Assembly (NCBI GenBank): GCA_026415295.1
Contig: JAOAHJ010000039.1
Location: 62,001-126,000 of the forward strand
DNA from: Spirochaetota bacterium
GTDB taxonomy: Bacteria; Spirochaetota; JAAYUW01; JAOAHJ01
DNA length: 64,000 nucleotides
Direction: 5' to 3'
The position numbers were made by a program, and so were the translations under genes. Below, piece after piece: positions 46,135 to 56,373 of this stretch (position 1 is the stretch's first letter; each line of letters starts with the position of its first letter). The notes under the pieces are model-generated. The model was not told the origin of the DNA. It saw only the letters and a list, made by a program, of their open reading frames with translations, and did no database searches.

Positions 46135-48173
46135 ATTAAACCTTCTCTCTTTAATAAAGCTTCTTCATTAGGCTCTCTTCCCCTAAATTTTATATACAAT
46201 TTCATAGGATCTTCACTATTTCCTTTAGATAAAATATTTTCCCTAAAAGAACTGGCAACTTCACTATTAAATATTCCTTTTTCTTTAAATAATTCAAATG
46301 CATCTGCTTCAATAACTTCAGCCCATTTATAAGAATAATAACCAGCAGAATAGCCTCCAGCAAAGATATGAGAAAAGGATGAAGATATACAACTCCCCTC
46401 TATTCTAGGGAATATATTTAATTTATCAGTGCATTTATACTCAAACTCTATTATATTAATATTAGTTTCTCCAAATCTATTAAAATGATAAGCCATATCA
46501 AGAAAACCAAAAGTTAATTGTCGTAAATTTAAAATACCACTTAAAAATTTTTTTGATTCCTTTAAACTATTCAATATTTCATCATTAATGAGTAACTTAG
46601 TTTTATAATGTTTTGCAAATAAGTTTAAACTTTCTTTTTCATAAACCCAATTTTCCATGATCTGAGAAGGTAATTCAACAAAATCCCAGAAAACATTTGG
46701 GCCACTCATAGATTGATATTTACAATTAGAAAGCAGCCCATGTAAAGCATGCCCAAATTCATGAAATAGAGTTCTTACATCATCTAATGATAAAAGTGAT
46801 GGAGAAGTAGAAGTTGAAGGAGTTAAATTTCCACATATTGCAACATGTGGTCTTATGATTTTACCTCTATAATATCCCTGGCCAAGATATTCAGTCATCC
46901 AAGCACCTGATACCTTAGTATCCCTTGGAAACAAATCCATATAAAGAATACCAAGATAAGAACCATCTTTATCAAGAACTTTAAATGTTTTAACATCATT
47001 ATGATAAATTGGAATATCTTTTACTTCAATAAAATTAATATTATAAAGTTTATTTGCTACTTTAAATAAACCATCAATAACATCTTCTAATTTAAAATAT
47101 TCTCTTAATTTTTCTGTGTCAATATTAAACAATTCTTTCCTTAATTTCTCTCCATAATATCTCCAATCATAAATCTGTAAACTGTCTATATTATCTATTC
47201 TTTTAGCATACTCTTCAAGTTGCATCTTTTCCTCTAATGCTTTCTTATAAGAATATTTATAAAGTTTTTCTAAGAATTCCATAACCTTATTTGGATTATT
47301 TGCCATTCTCATCTCAAGTACAAAATCAGCATGAGTATTGTAACCTAGTATTTGGGCTCTTTTCTCTCTTAATTTAACTATTTTATTGATTATTTCTAAA
47401 TTAGAAAATTCACCTGAAGTAGCTCTTTTAGAATATGCTTCATTTATAATTTTTCTTAAATTTCTATTTTGACAGTATTGTAATATAGCCATTAAAATTG
47501 GTGGTTGTAAATTTAAAAGATAGCCTTTATTTTTACCTTTTTTTATAGCATTCTCTTTTAATATTTCTTTAATATTTTCTGGAATTCCTTTAATTTCATT
47601 TTCATCCTCTACATAATATTCAAAACTATTGGTGCTATTTAATAAATTTTGATCAAATTTAGGATCAAGTTTAGATAGCTCTTCATCAATTTCTCTCAAT
47701 ATTTTTTTATCACTATCTGATAACAAAGCACCGTTTCTTATGAAATTTTTGTAAGTGATATCAAGAAATCTATTTTGTTCTACATCCAATTTACTTCTAT
47801 CTTCATTCTTATATACATACTCAACTTTTTTAAATAAATCAGGGTCTAACATAACATCATTTTCGAATTTTGTTAACAATGGATAAATTTCCTGAGCTAA
47901 ATCTTTAAACTTATTGTCAGATTCTGCTTGTAAAAGATTTGAAAACAAAGCAGAAACTCTTTTAACTTCTAAAGTACTAAACTCTAATTTCTCAATAACA
48001 TTAAAAAAATCAGGTTTTTCTTTATTTTTATTTATATTCTCTATTTCTTTTTTGGCTTCTTCTATAGTTTCTTCTATTGCAGGCAAAAAATGTTCAGATT
48101 TTATTTTATCAAACTCATAATAATATTCTGTATTTGACTGTGAAAAATTTAAAATAGGATTATTACTTTTCAT
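46131..48173 (-). CDS. M3 family oligopeptidase (OpdA/Dcp type)
   Basis: A 680-residue zinc metallopeptidase with HEFGHALHG (HExxH, near residue 470), a downstream Glu ligand in ELPSQIMENW, and the C-terminal FAGGYSAGYYSYKWAEV and KFRGREPNEEALLKREGL. This matches oligopeptidase A / dipeptidyl carboxypeptidase, a cytosolic enzyme that degrades short peptides and signal-peptide fragments. ATG 48173 is favoured because GAGG precedes it; GTG 48179 would overlap that site. It is the only gene in the window whose natural end uses TGA, in an ATGA overlap with the EamA gene. Confidence 0.94.
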   Translation of the reverse strand: MKSNNPILNFSQSNTEYYYEFDKIKSEHFLPAIEETIEEAKKEIENINKNKEKPDFFNVIEKLEFSTLEVKRVSALFSNLLQAESDNKFKDLAQEIYPLLTKFENDVMLDPDLFKKVEYVYKNEDRSKLDVEQNRFLDITYKNFIRNGALLSDSDKKILREIDEELSKLDPKFDQNLLNSTNSFEYYVEDENEIKGIPENIKEILKENAIKKGKNKGYLLNLQPPILMAILQYCQNRNLRKIINEAYSKRATSGEFSNLEIINKIVKLREKRAQILGYNTHADFVLEMRMANNPNKVMEFLEKLYKYSYKKALEEKMQLEEYAKRIDNIDSLQIYDWRYYGEKLRKELFNIDTEKLREYFKLEDVIDGLFKVANKLYNINFIEVKDIPIYHNDVKTFKVLDKDGSYLGILYMDLFPRDTKVSGAWMTEYLGQGYYRGKIIRPHVAICGNLTPSTSTSPSLLSLDDVRTLFHEFGHALHGLLSNCKYQSMSGPNVFWDFVELPSQIMENWVYEKESLNLFAKHYKTKLLINDEILNSLKESKKFLSGILNLRQLTFGFLDMAYHFNRFGETNINIIEFEYKCTDKLNIFPRIEGSCISSSFSHIFAGGYSAGYYSYKWAEVIEADAFELFKEKGIFNSEVASSFRENILSKGNSEDPMKLYIKFRGREPNEEALLKREGLI

Positions 48174-48284
48174 AAACACCTCTATTTCATGGTTATTTTT
48201 TTATAAAATTTTAATTTAGCAAAATCTTCATTTCCCTAATAAAGATTATACTATTATTTTTTTTTTATCAATACATTGTTTGAA

Positions 48285-49319
48285 CTAATTTATTTCTTGA
48301 GGATAATTAAATAGATACTCTACTTTATTATTATTCAAAGAGAATACTGTTGTTAATAAATCATTTGTATTAAAAAAAAGATAAAGTTCGCTATTTAAAC
48401 TTTTATCTTTAACCTTATATTCTTTTGATCTACTTTTTTCAATAATTTCTTTAATATTTTCTCTATTTAATGTTTTTCCTCTCTTAAAATTTTCACTTAA
48501 AAAATCATAAACTTCTTTTTCAAGATTTTCTTGGCTCAAAATTTGAAAATAATCTTCAAATAAATATTTGTATGGTTTTAATATAGGATAAGAGATCTTG
48601 TTTTTTATAAAATTTCTTTCAAAATTAATTGGTTGAACTATTAATCTCAAATTAAAAGGCCCTATTGATTTTCTTACAAGTTTTTCGCAATAAGCAAACT
48701 TACCTGAATACTCAACAATATCTTCAATATATTTTCTTATATAAGTACCAGATGAACATTTTACATAAATAACAGCTTTCTTTAACTTTTTATTATAATT
48801 TAAAAGTTTATTTTCATAAATAAATATTTCTCTTTTTTTAAGTTCAAATTCTCTATTTTCTCTTGCAAGTTTATAAGCTCTTTGGCCATTAATTTTTACT
48901 GCTGAAAATTTATGAGGATATTGTTCTATTTTACCCCTGAATATATTTAAATTCTTTTCGATCTCATATCTATCAATTATTTCAGAATCTCCAATCTTAA
49001 TGCCAGTAATATCACCTGTATTTCTCTTTTCTCCTAACTTTATTACAGTTATATATTCTTTTGGTAAATAATTAAATAAAAAGTTTAATTTACAAGCCTT
49101 ACCACATAGAATTAAAAGAACTCCACAAGCAAAAGGATCTAAAGTACCTGTGTGGCCAAATTTAATTAAATTATTTTTAATTTTATTATTATTGTTGGCA
49201 TAAGATAAAATTTCAAATTTTATATATGATAAAAAATTTTTCTTTATTATATTCAAATATTGAGCACTAGAAAAACCAGAAGGTTTTATAATAGGCATTA
49301 TCAAATAATCATCAAACAT
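48285..49319 (-). CDS. truB: tRNA pseudouridine-55 synthase TruB
   Basis: A 344-residue enzyme that makes pseudouridine 55 in the T-loop of tRNAs. The catalytic Asp is in HTGTLDPFACGVLL, preceded by IIKPSGFSS; GDITG and RAYKLAR segments follow, and CSSGTYIRKYIEDI is the family's motif III. An extended C-terminal part (about residues 240-344) is less typical. ATG 49319 is chosen over an adjacent TTG; the ribosome site is weak. It follows rbfA by 39 bases in the usual infB-rbfA-truB order. Confidence 0.93.
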   Translation of the reverse strand: MFDDYLIMPIIKPSGFSSAQYLNIIKKNFLSYIKFEILSYANNNNKIKNNLIKFGHTGTLDPFACGVLLILCGKACKLNFLFNYLPKEYITVIKLGEKRNTGDITGIKIGDSEIIDRYEIEKNLNIFRGKIEQYPHKFSAVKINGQRAYKLARENREFELKKREIFIYENKLLNYNKKLKKAVIYVKCSSGTYIRKYIEDIVEYSGKFAYCEKLVRKSIGPFNLRLIVQPINFERNFIKNKISYPILKPYKYLFEDYFQILSQENLEKEVYDFLSENFKRGKTLNRENIKEIIEKSRSKEYKVKDKSLNSELYLFFNTNDLLTTVFSLNNNKVEYLFNYPQEIN

Positions 49320-49358
49320 CAAGTAAATTTAAACCTAAAAATCTTTTAATAAGATAAA

Positions 49359-49715
49359 TTATTTTTCTTTTTTAATTACCTTTTCTATTAATTCATCAAC
49401 TCTATTTGCTCTATCTTCTTCATAATCAAATTTAAAAATAATATCAGGGCAATATTTTAAATTTATTTCATCAGCTATTCTTTTTCTTAAAAAAGATTTT
49501 AATCTCTCAAGTTCTTTTAAAATTTTATCAATTATTTTTTCATCTCTATTTTTAGCTATAAAAAATATCTTAGCAACCTTCAAATCTTTTGAAACTTCAA
49601 CATTTGTAATAACTACATTATCTTTTATAATTTTGTTATAAATTTCATCAAAAAAAAGATTACATATTAGTTTATATATAGACCTTCCAACTCTAATATT
49701 CCTATCTGGAATCAT
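49359..49715 (-). CDS. rbfA: Ribosome-binding factor A
   Basis: A 118-residue KH-fold protein that helps mature the 30S subunit and 16S rRNA 5' end. It opens RNIRVGRSIYKLICNL, with DNVVITNVEVSKDLKVAKIFF in the middle and FLRKRIADEINLKYCPDIIFKFD near the end, all typical of RbfA. It lies about 100 bases after infB in the standard cluster. Confidence 0.93.
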   Translation of the reverse strand: MIPDRNIRVGRSIYKLICNLFFDEIYNKIIKDNVVITNVEVSKDLKVAKIFFIAKNRDEKIIDKILKELERLKSFLRKRIADEINLKYCPDIIFKFDYEEDRANRVDELIEKVIKKEK

Positions 49716-49818
49716 ACTCTTTATCTCTTTTAATTTTTATTAATTTAATTTAAGTTGTAAATATGTTACTTTTATATAATAACCCAACCTGAAAAAAATT
49801 TTTATTTAGTTTTATATT

Positions 49819-52533
49819 CTATTCTTTTTTTTCTTTATCTTGTAATTCTTCTGTTTCTTCTCTTTTTAATTCTTCAAAGGAAATTGCTTCCTCAATGTTT
49901 TGATATACTTCGATTATATCACCAACATTAATATCATTAAAATTTTCAATTGATATACCACATTCAAAACCTTGTTTAACTTCTTTAACTGGATCTTTAA
50001 ATCTAAAAAGGGAAGCAATTTTACTTTCATATATTTTTACATGATCTCTATAGATTCTGCATAGTGCCCCTCTAACAACTTTACCTTTTGTTACATATGA
50101 TCCAGCAACAGTTCCAACATTTGGAACTTTAAATAATTGCCTTACCTCGATTTCACCTATTATTTCTTCTTTGATTTTTGGAGCAGCTAAACCAGAAATT
50201 GCAGATTTTATATCTTCAATAGCATCATAAATAATATTATATCTTCTAATTTCAACTCCTTCACTTTCTGCTAATTTAAGTGCTTCAGGAGTAGGTTTAG
50301 TATTAAAACCAATGATAATTGCTTTTGATGCTATAGCAAGATTTACATCACTTTCTTTTATAGCTCCAACAGATTTCTGAATTACTTTTACTTTTACTTC
50401 TTTAACTGACAATTTTTCCAATGCATTTGAAAGAGCTTCAACCATGCCATTAACATCAGCATTTAAAATTATTTTTAATTCTTTAACTTCAGAACTATCC
50501 ATCTGTTTCAAAATTGAATCAAGAGAAAGCGAAGATTTTTTAGATTTCTTTAAAACCTCATACTCTTTTCTTTTTTTAGAAATTTCTTTAACCAAATCTT
50601 CGTTATCAACAATATTAAATTCATCACCAGGTTCAGGTAAACCTTCAAAACCTATTATCTCAACAGCATCACCAGGATAAGCTATTTTTAAGCTTTTCCC
50701 TTTATCATCAATCATTGACCTAACTTTACCATACTCTTTACCACTAACAAAAAATTGTTTAAGTTTTACAACTCCATCTTTTAAAATAACTGTTGCAATA
50801 ACTCCTCTACCTTTATCAATTCTTGATTCTAGAATATAACCACTTCCCCATTTTTCTGTATAAAAATCTGCTTTCAAGTTAAGAGAATCTGCTAAAAGCA
50901 AGATTCCTTCTAAAAGATCATCAACTCCTATTCCTTTTAATGCTGATATATTAAAAAATAGAGTATCTCCTCCCCATTCTTGAGGGATTAAATTGAATTC
51001 AGCAAGCTCTCCTTTTACTTTATCTGGATTAGCATTGTGTTTATCAATCTTATTTATTGCAACTATTATTGGGACATTTGCTTCTCTTGCATGATTTATA
51101 GCTTCTTTGGTCTGTGGCATTACACCATCATCAGCAGCAACAACTAGAATTACTATATCTGTAACTTTAGCACCCCTAGCTCTCATATTAGCAAAAGCTT
51201 CATGCCCTGGTGTATCTATAAAGACAATAGATTTTCCTTTAACATCAACCTTATAAGCACCTATTTTTTGTGTTATTCCACCAGCTTCAGTTGCAGTGAT
51301 TTTGGATTTTCTAATATAGTCTAACAAAGATGTTTTACCATGATCAACATGCCCCATTATAGTAACTATAGGAGGTCTTATTCTGATATCTTGTTTACTC
51401 AAGTTTTGCTCAGGAATCTTTATCTCATCAGCAATTGAAGTTCTTATTACTTGTGTACCAAATTCTGAAACCACAATTTCAGCAGTTTCAGCGTCTATTA
51501 TTTGATTTATTGTTACAAGTTTTCCCATTTCAAAAAATTTTTTTATAAGCATATTACTTTTAATGTTCATCTTTTTAGCTAATTCTGAAACTGTTATTGT
51601 TTCTGGGATTTCAATTTTAGATGGTATATTAAACTTAGTTTCTTCCTCTTTTTTCTTCAAACTTGCTGAAATTTTTTGATTAAAAATATTTTCATCTTCA
51701 TAAGAAGATTGATATTCTACCTCTTTTTTCTTGCCTTTTTCTGTAAATTTTCTGGGAGGCTCTTTTCTCTCACCAATTTTAGTTGGCTGTGTAGAAGTTT
51801 GCTTATTGCTAAAACTAAACTCTTTTTTCTGTATATCTATTACTTTACTTTCTTTTTTCTTCTTAATAAATATCTTTTTCTTATGATCACCAAAACTCTT
51901 TTGTTCTTCTTTCTTTGTATCAATTTTATTGTCATAATCAGATTTTTTAAATTCTCTTGAAAATGTCAATTTTTTAGAAGGTTCTAAAGTTTTAGTTCCC
52001 TGTTGCGGTGTACCTTTAAAATTTTTTCCCTTATAAGAAGGTTCTTTAGCAGATTTACTTGAAATATTTGATTCCTGAGGTTCCTCTTTGATTTTTTTAT
52101 AATCTGTTTTTGGAGAAAATTTATAAGTTTTAACTATCTCTTGCCCACTTTCATCTTTAATTTTTTCTTTTATATCTTCTTCTTTCTTTTCTAAATCTTC
52201 TAACTTAACTTTTCCCTCATCATCTTTAACATTATCTTCAATTAATTCAGCAGTAGATATTTTTTTGTCTTCTTCTAATTCTTGAGCAGTTTCTTCTTCT
52301 ATCTCATCTTCTTTGGAGCTTAATGATGTTTTTACTACTTTTTTAATAATTTTCTTTTTTATTTTTATCTTTTTAATAGGCTTCTTTAATTCTTCATATT
52401 CTCTATCTATTATAGAAATAATTTCATCAACCAATCTATCTTCAGGATTCCAATTGTATTTAGAGAGAATTTCATTAATTTTTTCAATTGTAAAATTTTT
52501 TTCTTTAAGATATGTTATTATTTTTTTATTCAT
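49819..52533 (-). CDS. infB: Translation initiation factor IF-2
   Basis: A 904-residue initiation factor that delivers fMet-tRNA to the 30S subunit. The first about 310 residues are a Lys/Glu-rich low-complexity region. An IF2-N domain follows ([22 protein letters not shown]), then the G domain: [16 protein letters not shown] (G1), DTPGHEAF (G3) and AINKID (G4). The domain II, III and C-terminal segments follow ([40 protein letters not shown]). Length is in the long bacterial range. It lies between nusA (125 bases upstream) and rbfA. Confidence 0.97.
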   Translation of the reverse strand: MNKKIITYLKEKNFTIEKINEILSKYNWNPEDRLVDEIISIIDREYEELKKPIKKIKIKKKIIKKVVKTSLSSKEDEIEEETAQELEEDKKISTAELIEDNVKDDEGKVKLEDLEKKEEDIKEKIKDESGQEIVKTYKFSPKTDYKKIKEEPQESNISSKSAKEPSYKGKNFKGTPQQGTKTLEPSKKLTFSREFKKSDYDNKIDTKKEEQKSFGDHKKKIFIKKKKESKVIDIQKKEFSFSNKQTSTQPTKIGERKEPPRKFTEKGKKKEVEYQSSYEDENIFNQKISASLKKKEEETKFNIPSKIEIPETITVSELAKKMNIKSNMLIKKFFEMGKLVTINQIIDAETAEIVVSEFGTQVIRTSIADEIKIPEQNLSKQDIRIRPPIVTIMGHVDHGKTSLLDYIRKSKITATEAGGITQKIGAYKVDVKGKSIVFIDTPGHEAFANMRARGAKVTDIVILVVAADDGVMPQTKEAINHAREANVPIIVAINKIDKHNANPDKVKGELAEFNLIPQEWGGDTLFFNISALKGIGVDDLLEGILLLADSLNLKADFYTEKWGSGYILESRIDKGRGVIATVILKDGVVKLKQFFVSGKEYGKVRSMIDDKGKSLKIAYPGDAVEIIGFEGLPEPGDEFNIVDNEDLVKEISKKRKEYEVLKKSKKSSLSLDSILKQMDSSEVKELKIILNADVNGMVEALSNALEKLSVKEVKVKVIQKSVGAIKESDVNLAIASKAIIIGFNTKPTPEALKLAESEGVEIRRYNIIYDAIEDIKSAISGLAAPKIKEEIIGEIEVRQLFKVPNVGTVAGSYVTKGKVVRGALCRIYRDHVKIYESKIASLFRFKDPVKEVKQGFECGISIENFNDINVGDIIEVYQNIEEAISFEELKREETEELQDKEKKE

Positions 52534-52658
52534 ACATTCCTTTCAAACACTAATCATGTTTTATCATATTTTTTTGCAATTACAACAAATATAATTAATA
52601 ATGTAAAGTGTTTTTTTCTTATTACTTTAATTTATTAACTTTACTATTTTAACTTTCA

Positions 52659-54230
52659 TTATTCTTCAAACTCATATCCACAATAAGGACATTTCAAGGC
52701 ATCTAAAGGAATTTCGTTATTACAATTTGGACATGTAGCAACTTCTTCCTCAACCTCTTCAACTTCCTGTATATCAACATTTTCTTTAATAAATTTATCT
52801 ATTTTTAGAAATTCTTCTGTTGTTAATTTAGAAATATTTTGTAATCTATTTGTAGAGCTATAATCAATAAGTTTTTCAATAGTATCAATACCAGCAGATT
52901 TTAATTTATTTATTATTTCCTTACCAAGGAATTCAATAAATTCATCAATTGCTGCATCCTCTGAAACTTCTTCATATTCTTCTTGTTCAGTATCTTTTCT
53001 ACTACCTTGAAAAATATTTTCAAATTGAATACTTTTTAAATGAGCATATTCTGATTTTTCAAACTCTTCTCTAGTTTTTATATCAATTTTCCATCCTGTA
53101 AGCTCCACTGCTAATTTAACATTTATGCCATCTCTACCTATTATATTGGCTTGAGATTCACTATCAGGAACTATTAAAATAGCTATTTTTTTATCTGCTG
53201 AAATTGTTAAAACTTCAAAATTTTTATTTTTGTCCATTAACCTTTCAAGATTTAATGAATTTTTAATCATTTCAGCAGGATCATCAGAATAAGGAATTAC
53301 TTCAACAACTTCTCCTCCTAATTCTTTTCTGATATTTTGAATCCTATATCCTTTTATTCCAAGGCAAGCTCCTACTGGTTCTATTCCTTCTCTAACAGCT
53401 TTAACAAGTACTTTTGTTTTAAATCCTACCTCTCTTGCTATTTTTAATATTTTTACTTCACCATTTGCTATCTCAGGAACTTCAGCTTCAAAAAGTTTCA
53501 TTATAAATTCTGGTTTTGTTCTAGTCAAATAAACTTCTACAGGTATTTCAGAACTATTAACTGTACCATCCCATTTTATCTTTTTATTTTTAACCTTTTC
53601 AATTTTATAAAGTAAAAATAGCTTAGTCTTGCCAACCTCTATATCTTCAGACCTTGATATATCATTATTAGTTATAATACATTCAAATTGTGAATCTTCA
53701 AGAGAAGCATATATAGCTTTTCCTGTTATTCTTAAAATTTTTGCATTTACAAGTTTATTTAGTTTCGAAGATAGATTTTCAGTTATTTTATTCAATGAAT
53801 AAAATTTTATTTCCTCATCAAACTTTTTCTGTATTTCTTTAATAATATTCTTGGAAAAAGATTGATAATCTATAGGAACTTCCAAAACATCATTTTCAGA
53901 TACACTACTATCTATCTTTTTTGCATCTTTTAGACTTATTTCTCTCAATAACAACTTTGGTTTTTTTGTAACAGTCTTTTTCACTAAAACGATAAGTTTT
54001 CCCTTTTTATCAATCTCAAGTCTTGCCTCAATATCATCAATTTTGTCTTGTTTTTTAGAATCTTTATCAAACTCATATTCTCCTGTTAAATCATTTTTTA
54101 CCGCTTTATAAAGTTCTATTTTATATCCATATAAAATAGATTTTAAAAGTGAATTTTTAACAACTTCATCTGGTATTCCTTTACTTTTTGCTATATCACC
54201 TATTAATTCTGATACTTTAGATGTTTTCAC
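52659..54230 (-). CDS. nusA: Transcription factor NusA with C-terminal zinc ribbon
   Basis: A 523-residue NusA: N-terminal RNA-polymerase-binding domain (VSELIGDIAKSKGIPDE...), S1-like domain (about residues 160-240), two KH domains (CLGIKGYRIQNIRKELGGE and GRDGINVKLAVELTGWKID) and an HhH-like helical segment near 430-480. NusA controls pausing, termination and antitermination. The last 24 residues, with CPNC and CPYC pairs, form a zinc ribbon not present in standard NusA. It follows rimP by 90 bases and precedes infB. Confidence 0.95.
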   Translation of the reverse strand: MKTSKVSELIGDIAKSKGIPDEVVKNSLLKSILYGYKIELYKAVKNDLTGEYEFDKDSKKQDKIDDIEARLEIDKKGKLIVLVKKTVTKKPKLLLREISLKDAKKIDSSVSENDVLEVPIDYQSFSKNIIKEIQKKFDEEIKFYSLNKITENLSSKLNKLVNAKILRITGKAIYASLEDSQFECIITNNDISRSEDIEVGKTKLFLLYKIEKVKNKKIKWDGTVNSSEIPVEVYLTRTKPEFIMKLFEAEVPEIANGEVKILKIAREVGFKTKVLVKAVREGIEPVGACLGIKGYRIQNIRKELGGEVVEVIPYSDDPAEMIKNSLNLERLMDKNKNFEVLTISADKKIAILIVPDSESQANIIGRDGINVKLAVELTGWKIDIKTREEFEKSEYAHLKSIQFENIFQGSRKDTEQEEYEEVSEDAAIDEFIEFLGKEIINKLKSAGIDTIEKLIDYSSTNRLQNISKLTTEEFLKIDKFIKENVDIQEVEEVEEEVATCPNCNNEIPLDALKCPYCGYEFEE

Positions 54231-54320
54231 AATACCTCCTTAAAATACAATGTTAAAATAAAAATATTTTTTTAATTAAAAAATATTTTTAATTTTCCTT
54301 ATTACATAAAAAAATTTAAG

Positions 54321-54734
54321 TTAAAGTTCTACCTTCATTTTAATTATATTATCTTTATTAATATAAATAATTTGTTTCTTCCTTTTATCTTCAAATATCA
54401 AATTCTCACCCTCTTCACTTTTTAAGTTAAGAACTTTATTGATAATTTTTTCTTTCTCTTTATAACAAATATTAACCTTTTCACCTATAAAAAATCTCAC
54501 TTCTGAATCTTTATTAATTTCCCATCCTATTCCGGGAGATTGAACAACAAGATCAAACTCTTCTGGAATAAAGGTTTTTAATCTTTTAGAAACAATTTCA
54601 CAATCCCCAACAGTTATTCTTCCGTCTTCTTTAGCAATAGTAATTGTAAGTTTATGTTGTTTATATATATCAATTTTTAAAAGATAAATACCTTTAATAG
54701 GAAATTCATTTTCTATTCTTTTAATAAGTTCCAT
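54321..54734 (-). CDS. rimP: Ribosome maturation factor RimP
   Basis: A 137-residue protein that assists 30S assembly. Conserved parts are GRITVGDCEIVSKRL (about residues 38-52) and DLVVQSPGIGWEI (about 60-72, usually VSSPGLDRPL), followed by an Sm-like C-terminal domain. It opens the rimP-nusA-infB-rbfA-truB unit, preceded by a hairpin terminator and two predicted promoters. Confidence 0.87.
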   Translation of the reverse strand: MELIKRIENEFPIKGIYLLKIDIYKQHKLTITIAKEDGRITVGDCEIVSKRLKTFIPEEFDLVVQSPGIGWEINKDSEVRFFIGEKVNICYKEKEKIINKVLNLKSEEGENLIFEDKRKKQIIYINKDNIIKMKVEL

Positions 54735-54900
54735 AAATTTTTATAAATTAATATTTTATAAAAATATTAAATGTTTTCAATACTAAATTATTTTTATTTT
54801 TAACTAATTTATTAAGATTATTATTATCATTTATCATAAAAATTTAAACAAAACTCAAAAACAAAATCCAAAATTTGAAAACAAAAATACTAAAAAAAAT

Positions 54901-54923
54901 AAGAGACGCATAATGCGTCTCTT
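54901..54923 (-). terminator. Strong hairpin terminator in the rimP leader
   Basis: AAGAGACGCA (54901-54910) and TGCGTCTCTT (54914-54923) form a perfect 10-bp stem around TAA. On the minus strand it is followed by eight U (A-run at 54892-54899). It lies about 160 bases before the rimP ATG and points toward rimP. No gene precedes it on that strand, so it must end a leader or a small transcript. Confidence 0.85.
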
Positions 54924-54929
54924 TATAAA

Positions 54930-54957
54930 AAAATATATTATAAATTTATTTTGTCAA
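54930..54957 (-). promoter_or_regulatory. Possible second rimP promoter
   Basis: On the minus strand, TTGACA (54952-54957), a 16-base spacer and TATTTT (54930-54935). Transcripts from it would start almost at the hairpin 54901-54923, placing that stem at the 5' end of the mRNA. Confidence 0.35.
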
Positions 54958-55064
54958 TCATTTTTTTTAATTTACATTATCTAATTTTATATTTTTATTT
55001 TGTAATTTTTAGTTAATTACATTTTTAATAATTTTTATTCAATAAATTTAATTGAAAATATTTT

Positions 55065-55093
55065 ATTATACTCTAATTTTATTTTGAAGTCAA
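55065..55093 (-). promoter_or_regulatory. Near-consensus promoter upstream of rimP
   Basis: On the minus strand, TTGACT (55088-55093), exactly 17 bases and TATAAT (55065-55070), the best promoter in the window. Transcription would start near 55057 and meet the terminator at 54901-54923 after about 150 bases. It overlaps the upstream region of ychF on the other strand. No coding gene or recognised RNA lies in the 54735-55118 gap. Confidence 0.65.
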
Positions 55094-55118
55094 TGTTTTA
55101 ATTTATAAGGATATTAAC

Positions 55119-56183
55119 ATGGAAGTAGCAATTATTGGTAAAAAATTTAGTGGCAAAACTACTCTTTTTGAAATTTTAACAGGAAAAAATGTAGAATCAT
55201 TTTCAAATAATATAAACGAAGGAATTTGTTTTGTAAATGATGAAAGAATTGATTATTTAGCTAAAATATTTGAACCAAAAAAGAAAACATATGCTCAATT
55301 TAAAGTTTTAGATATGCCAGGTGTTGATAAAGAAAAATTTTATTCTAGTTCAAATCTCTCGAATTTTAAGATATCTGAAGCTTTAATTTATGTAATAAGG
55401 ACTTTTAATAATCCACAATTCCATATAGATTATGAAATAAATCCAGAAAAAGAAATTAATCAATTTGAAAGTGAATCAATTATTAATGATTTAGCTCAAA
55501 TAGAAAGTAGAATAGATAAACTTCATATACAAATGAAAAAAAGGAAAAGCCCTGAAGATGAAAATGAACTAAAGCTATTATTAAAATTAAAAGAAAACCT
55601 TGAAAAAGAGATACCAATTAAAGCCTTAACTCTTAATCATGATGAAATAAAAATTATTAAAGGCTTTACATTTTTATCCCAAAAAAAAATTATTTATATA
55701 TTAAATATTGATGAAAATGAAATTGAAATAAAAGATGAAATTTATAGTAAATATAATCTTCATAATTTAAAAGAAAAGTTTACCATTATACCAATATGTT
55801 GTAAAATAGAGAAAGAGTTACTTTATTTAAATGATGATGAAAAAAAAGAATTTATCAATTTATATAAACTTGAAAATCCAGCAAAAGAAAAAATAATTAA
55901 AGAGACATTTAATATTTTGGATCTAATCTGTTTTTTAACATATGGAAAGGATGAAGTTAAAGCATGGCCAATTAAGAAGAACACTTCTGCAAAAGTTGCA
56001 GCTGGTACAATTCATTCAGATATTGAAAAAGGATTTATAAAAGCTGAGGTTATACACTTCAATGATTTTATTAATGAAAATGGGAATTTAAACAAGATAA
56101 AAGAAAAAAATTTACTTAAAATGGAAGGAAAAGATTATATTGTTAAAGATGGGGATATGATAGTTTTTAAATTTAATATTTAA
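55119..56183 (+). CDS. ychF: YchF family ribosome-associated ATPase
   Basis: A 354-residue Obg-related P-loop protein. G1 is GKKFSGKTT (residues 7-15) and G3 DMPGVD. The G4-equivalent is NIDEN rather than NKxD, which marks YchF and explains its preference for ATP. A coiled-coil insertion (about 130-170) and the C-terminal TGS domain (FLTYGKDEVKAWPIKKNTSAKVAAGTIHSD...) complete the family layout. YchF binds ribosomes and affects stress and translation fidelity. AAGGAT precedes the ATG. Confidence 0.92.
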   Translation: MEVAIIGKKFSGKTTLFEILTGKNVESFSNNINEGICFVNDERIDYLAKIFEPKKKTYAQFKVLDMPGVDKEKFYSSSNLSNFKISEALIYVIRTFNNPQFHIDYEINPEKEINQFESESIINDLAQIESRIDKLHIQMKKRKSPEDENELKLLLKLKENLEKEIPIKALTLNHDEIKIIKGFTFLSQKKIIYILNIDENEIEIKDEIYSKYNLHNLKEKFTIIPICCKIEKELLYLNDDEKKEFINLYKLENPAKEKIIKETFNILDLICFLTYGKDEVKAWPIKKNTSAKVAAGTIHSDIEKGFIKAEVIHFNDFINENGNLNKIKEKNLLKMEGKDYIVKDGDMIVFKFNI

Positions 56184-56373
56184 GAATACAATAATTAATG
56201 CTTAAATTATATAATTTTTAATATAAAAACCTAATTTCTAAAAATAAACTTTGAATTAAATTAAAAATCTATTTTTATAAGGTTTTTCTTAAGTTGATTT
56301 AAATTTTATTTAACCTATAATAATAATGAAAAAAATGAATTAAAACATTAAAATAAAAATTAAAGGGAAAAAT

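Noticed and set aside
51676-51960. Hydrophobic plus-strand frame opposite infB
   Set aside because: The complement of the Lys/Glu-rich infB region gives Phe/Leu-rich frames by chance.
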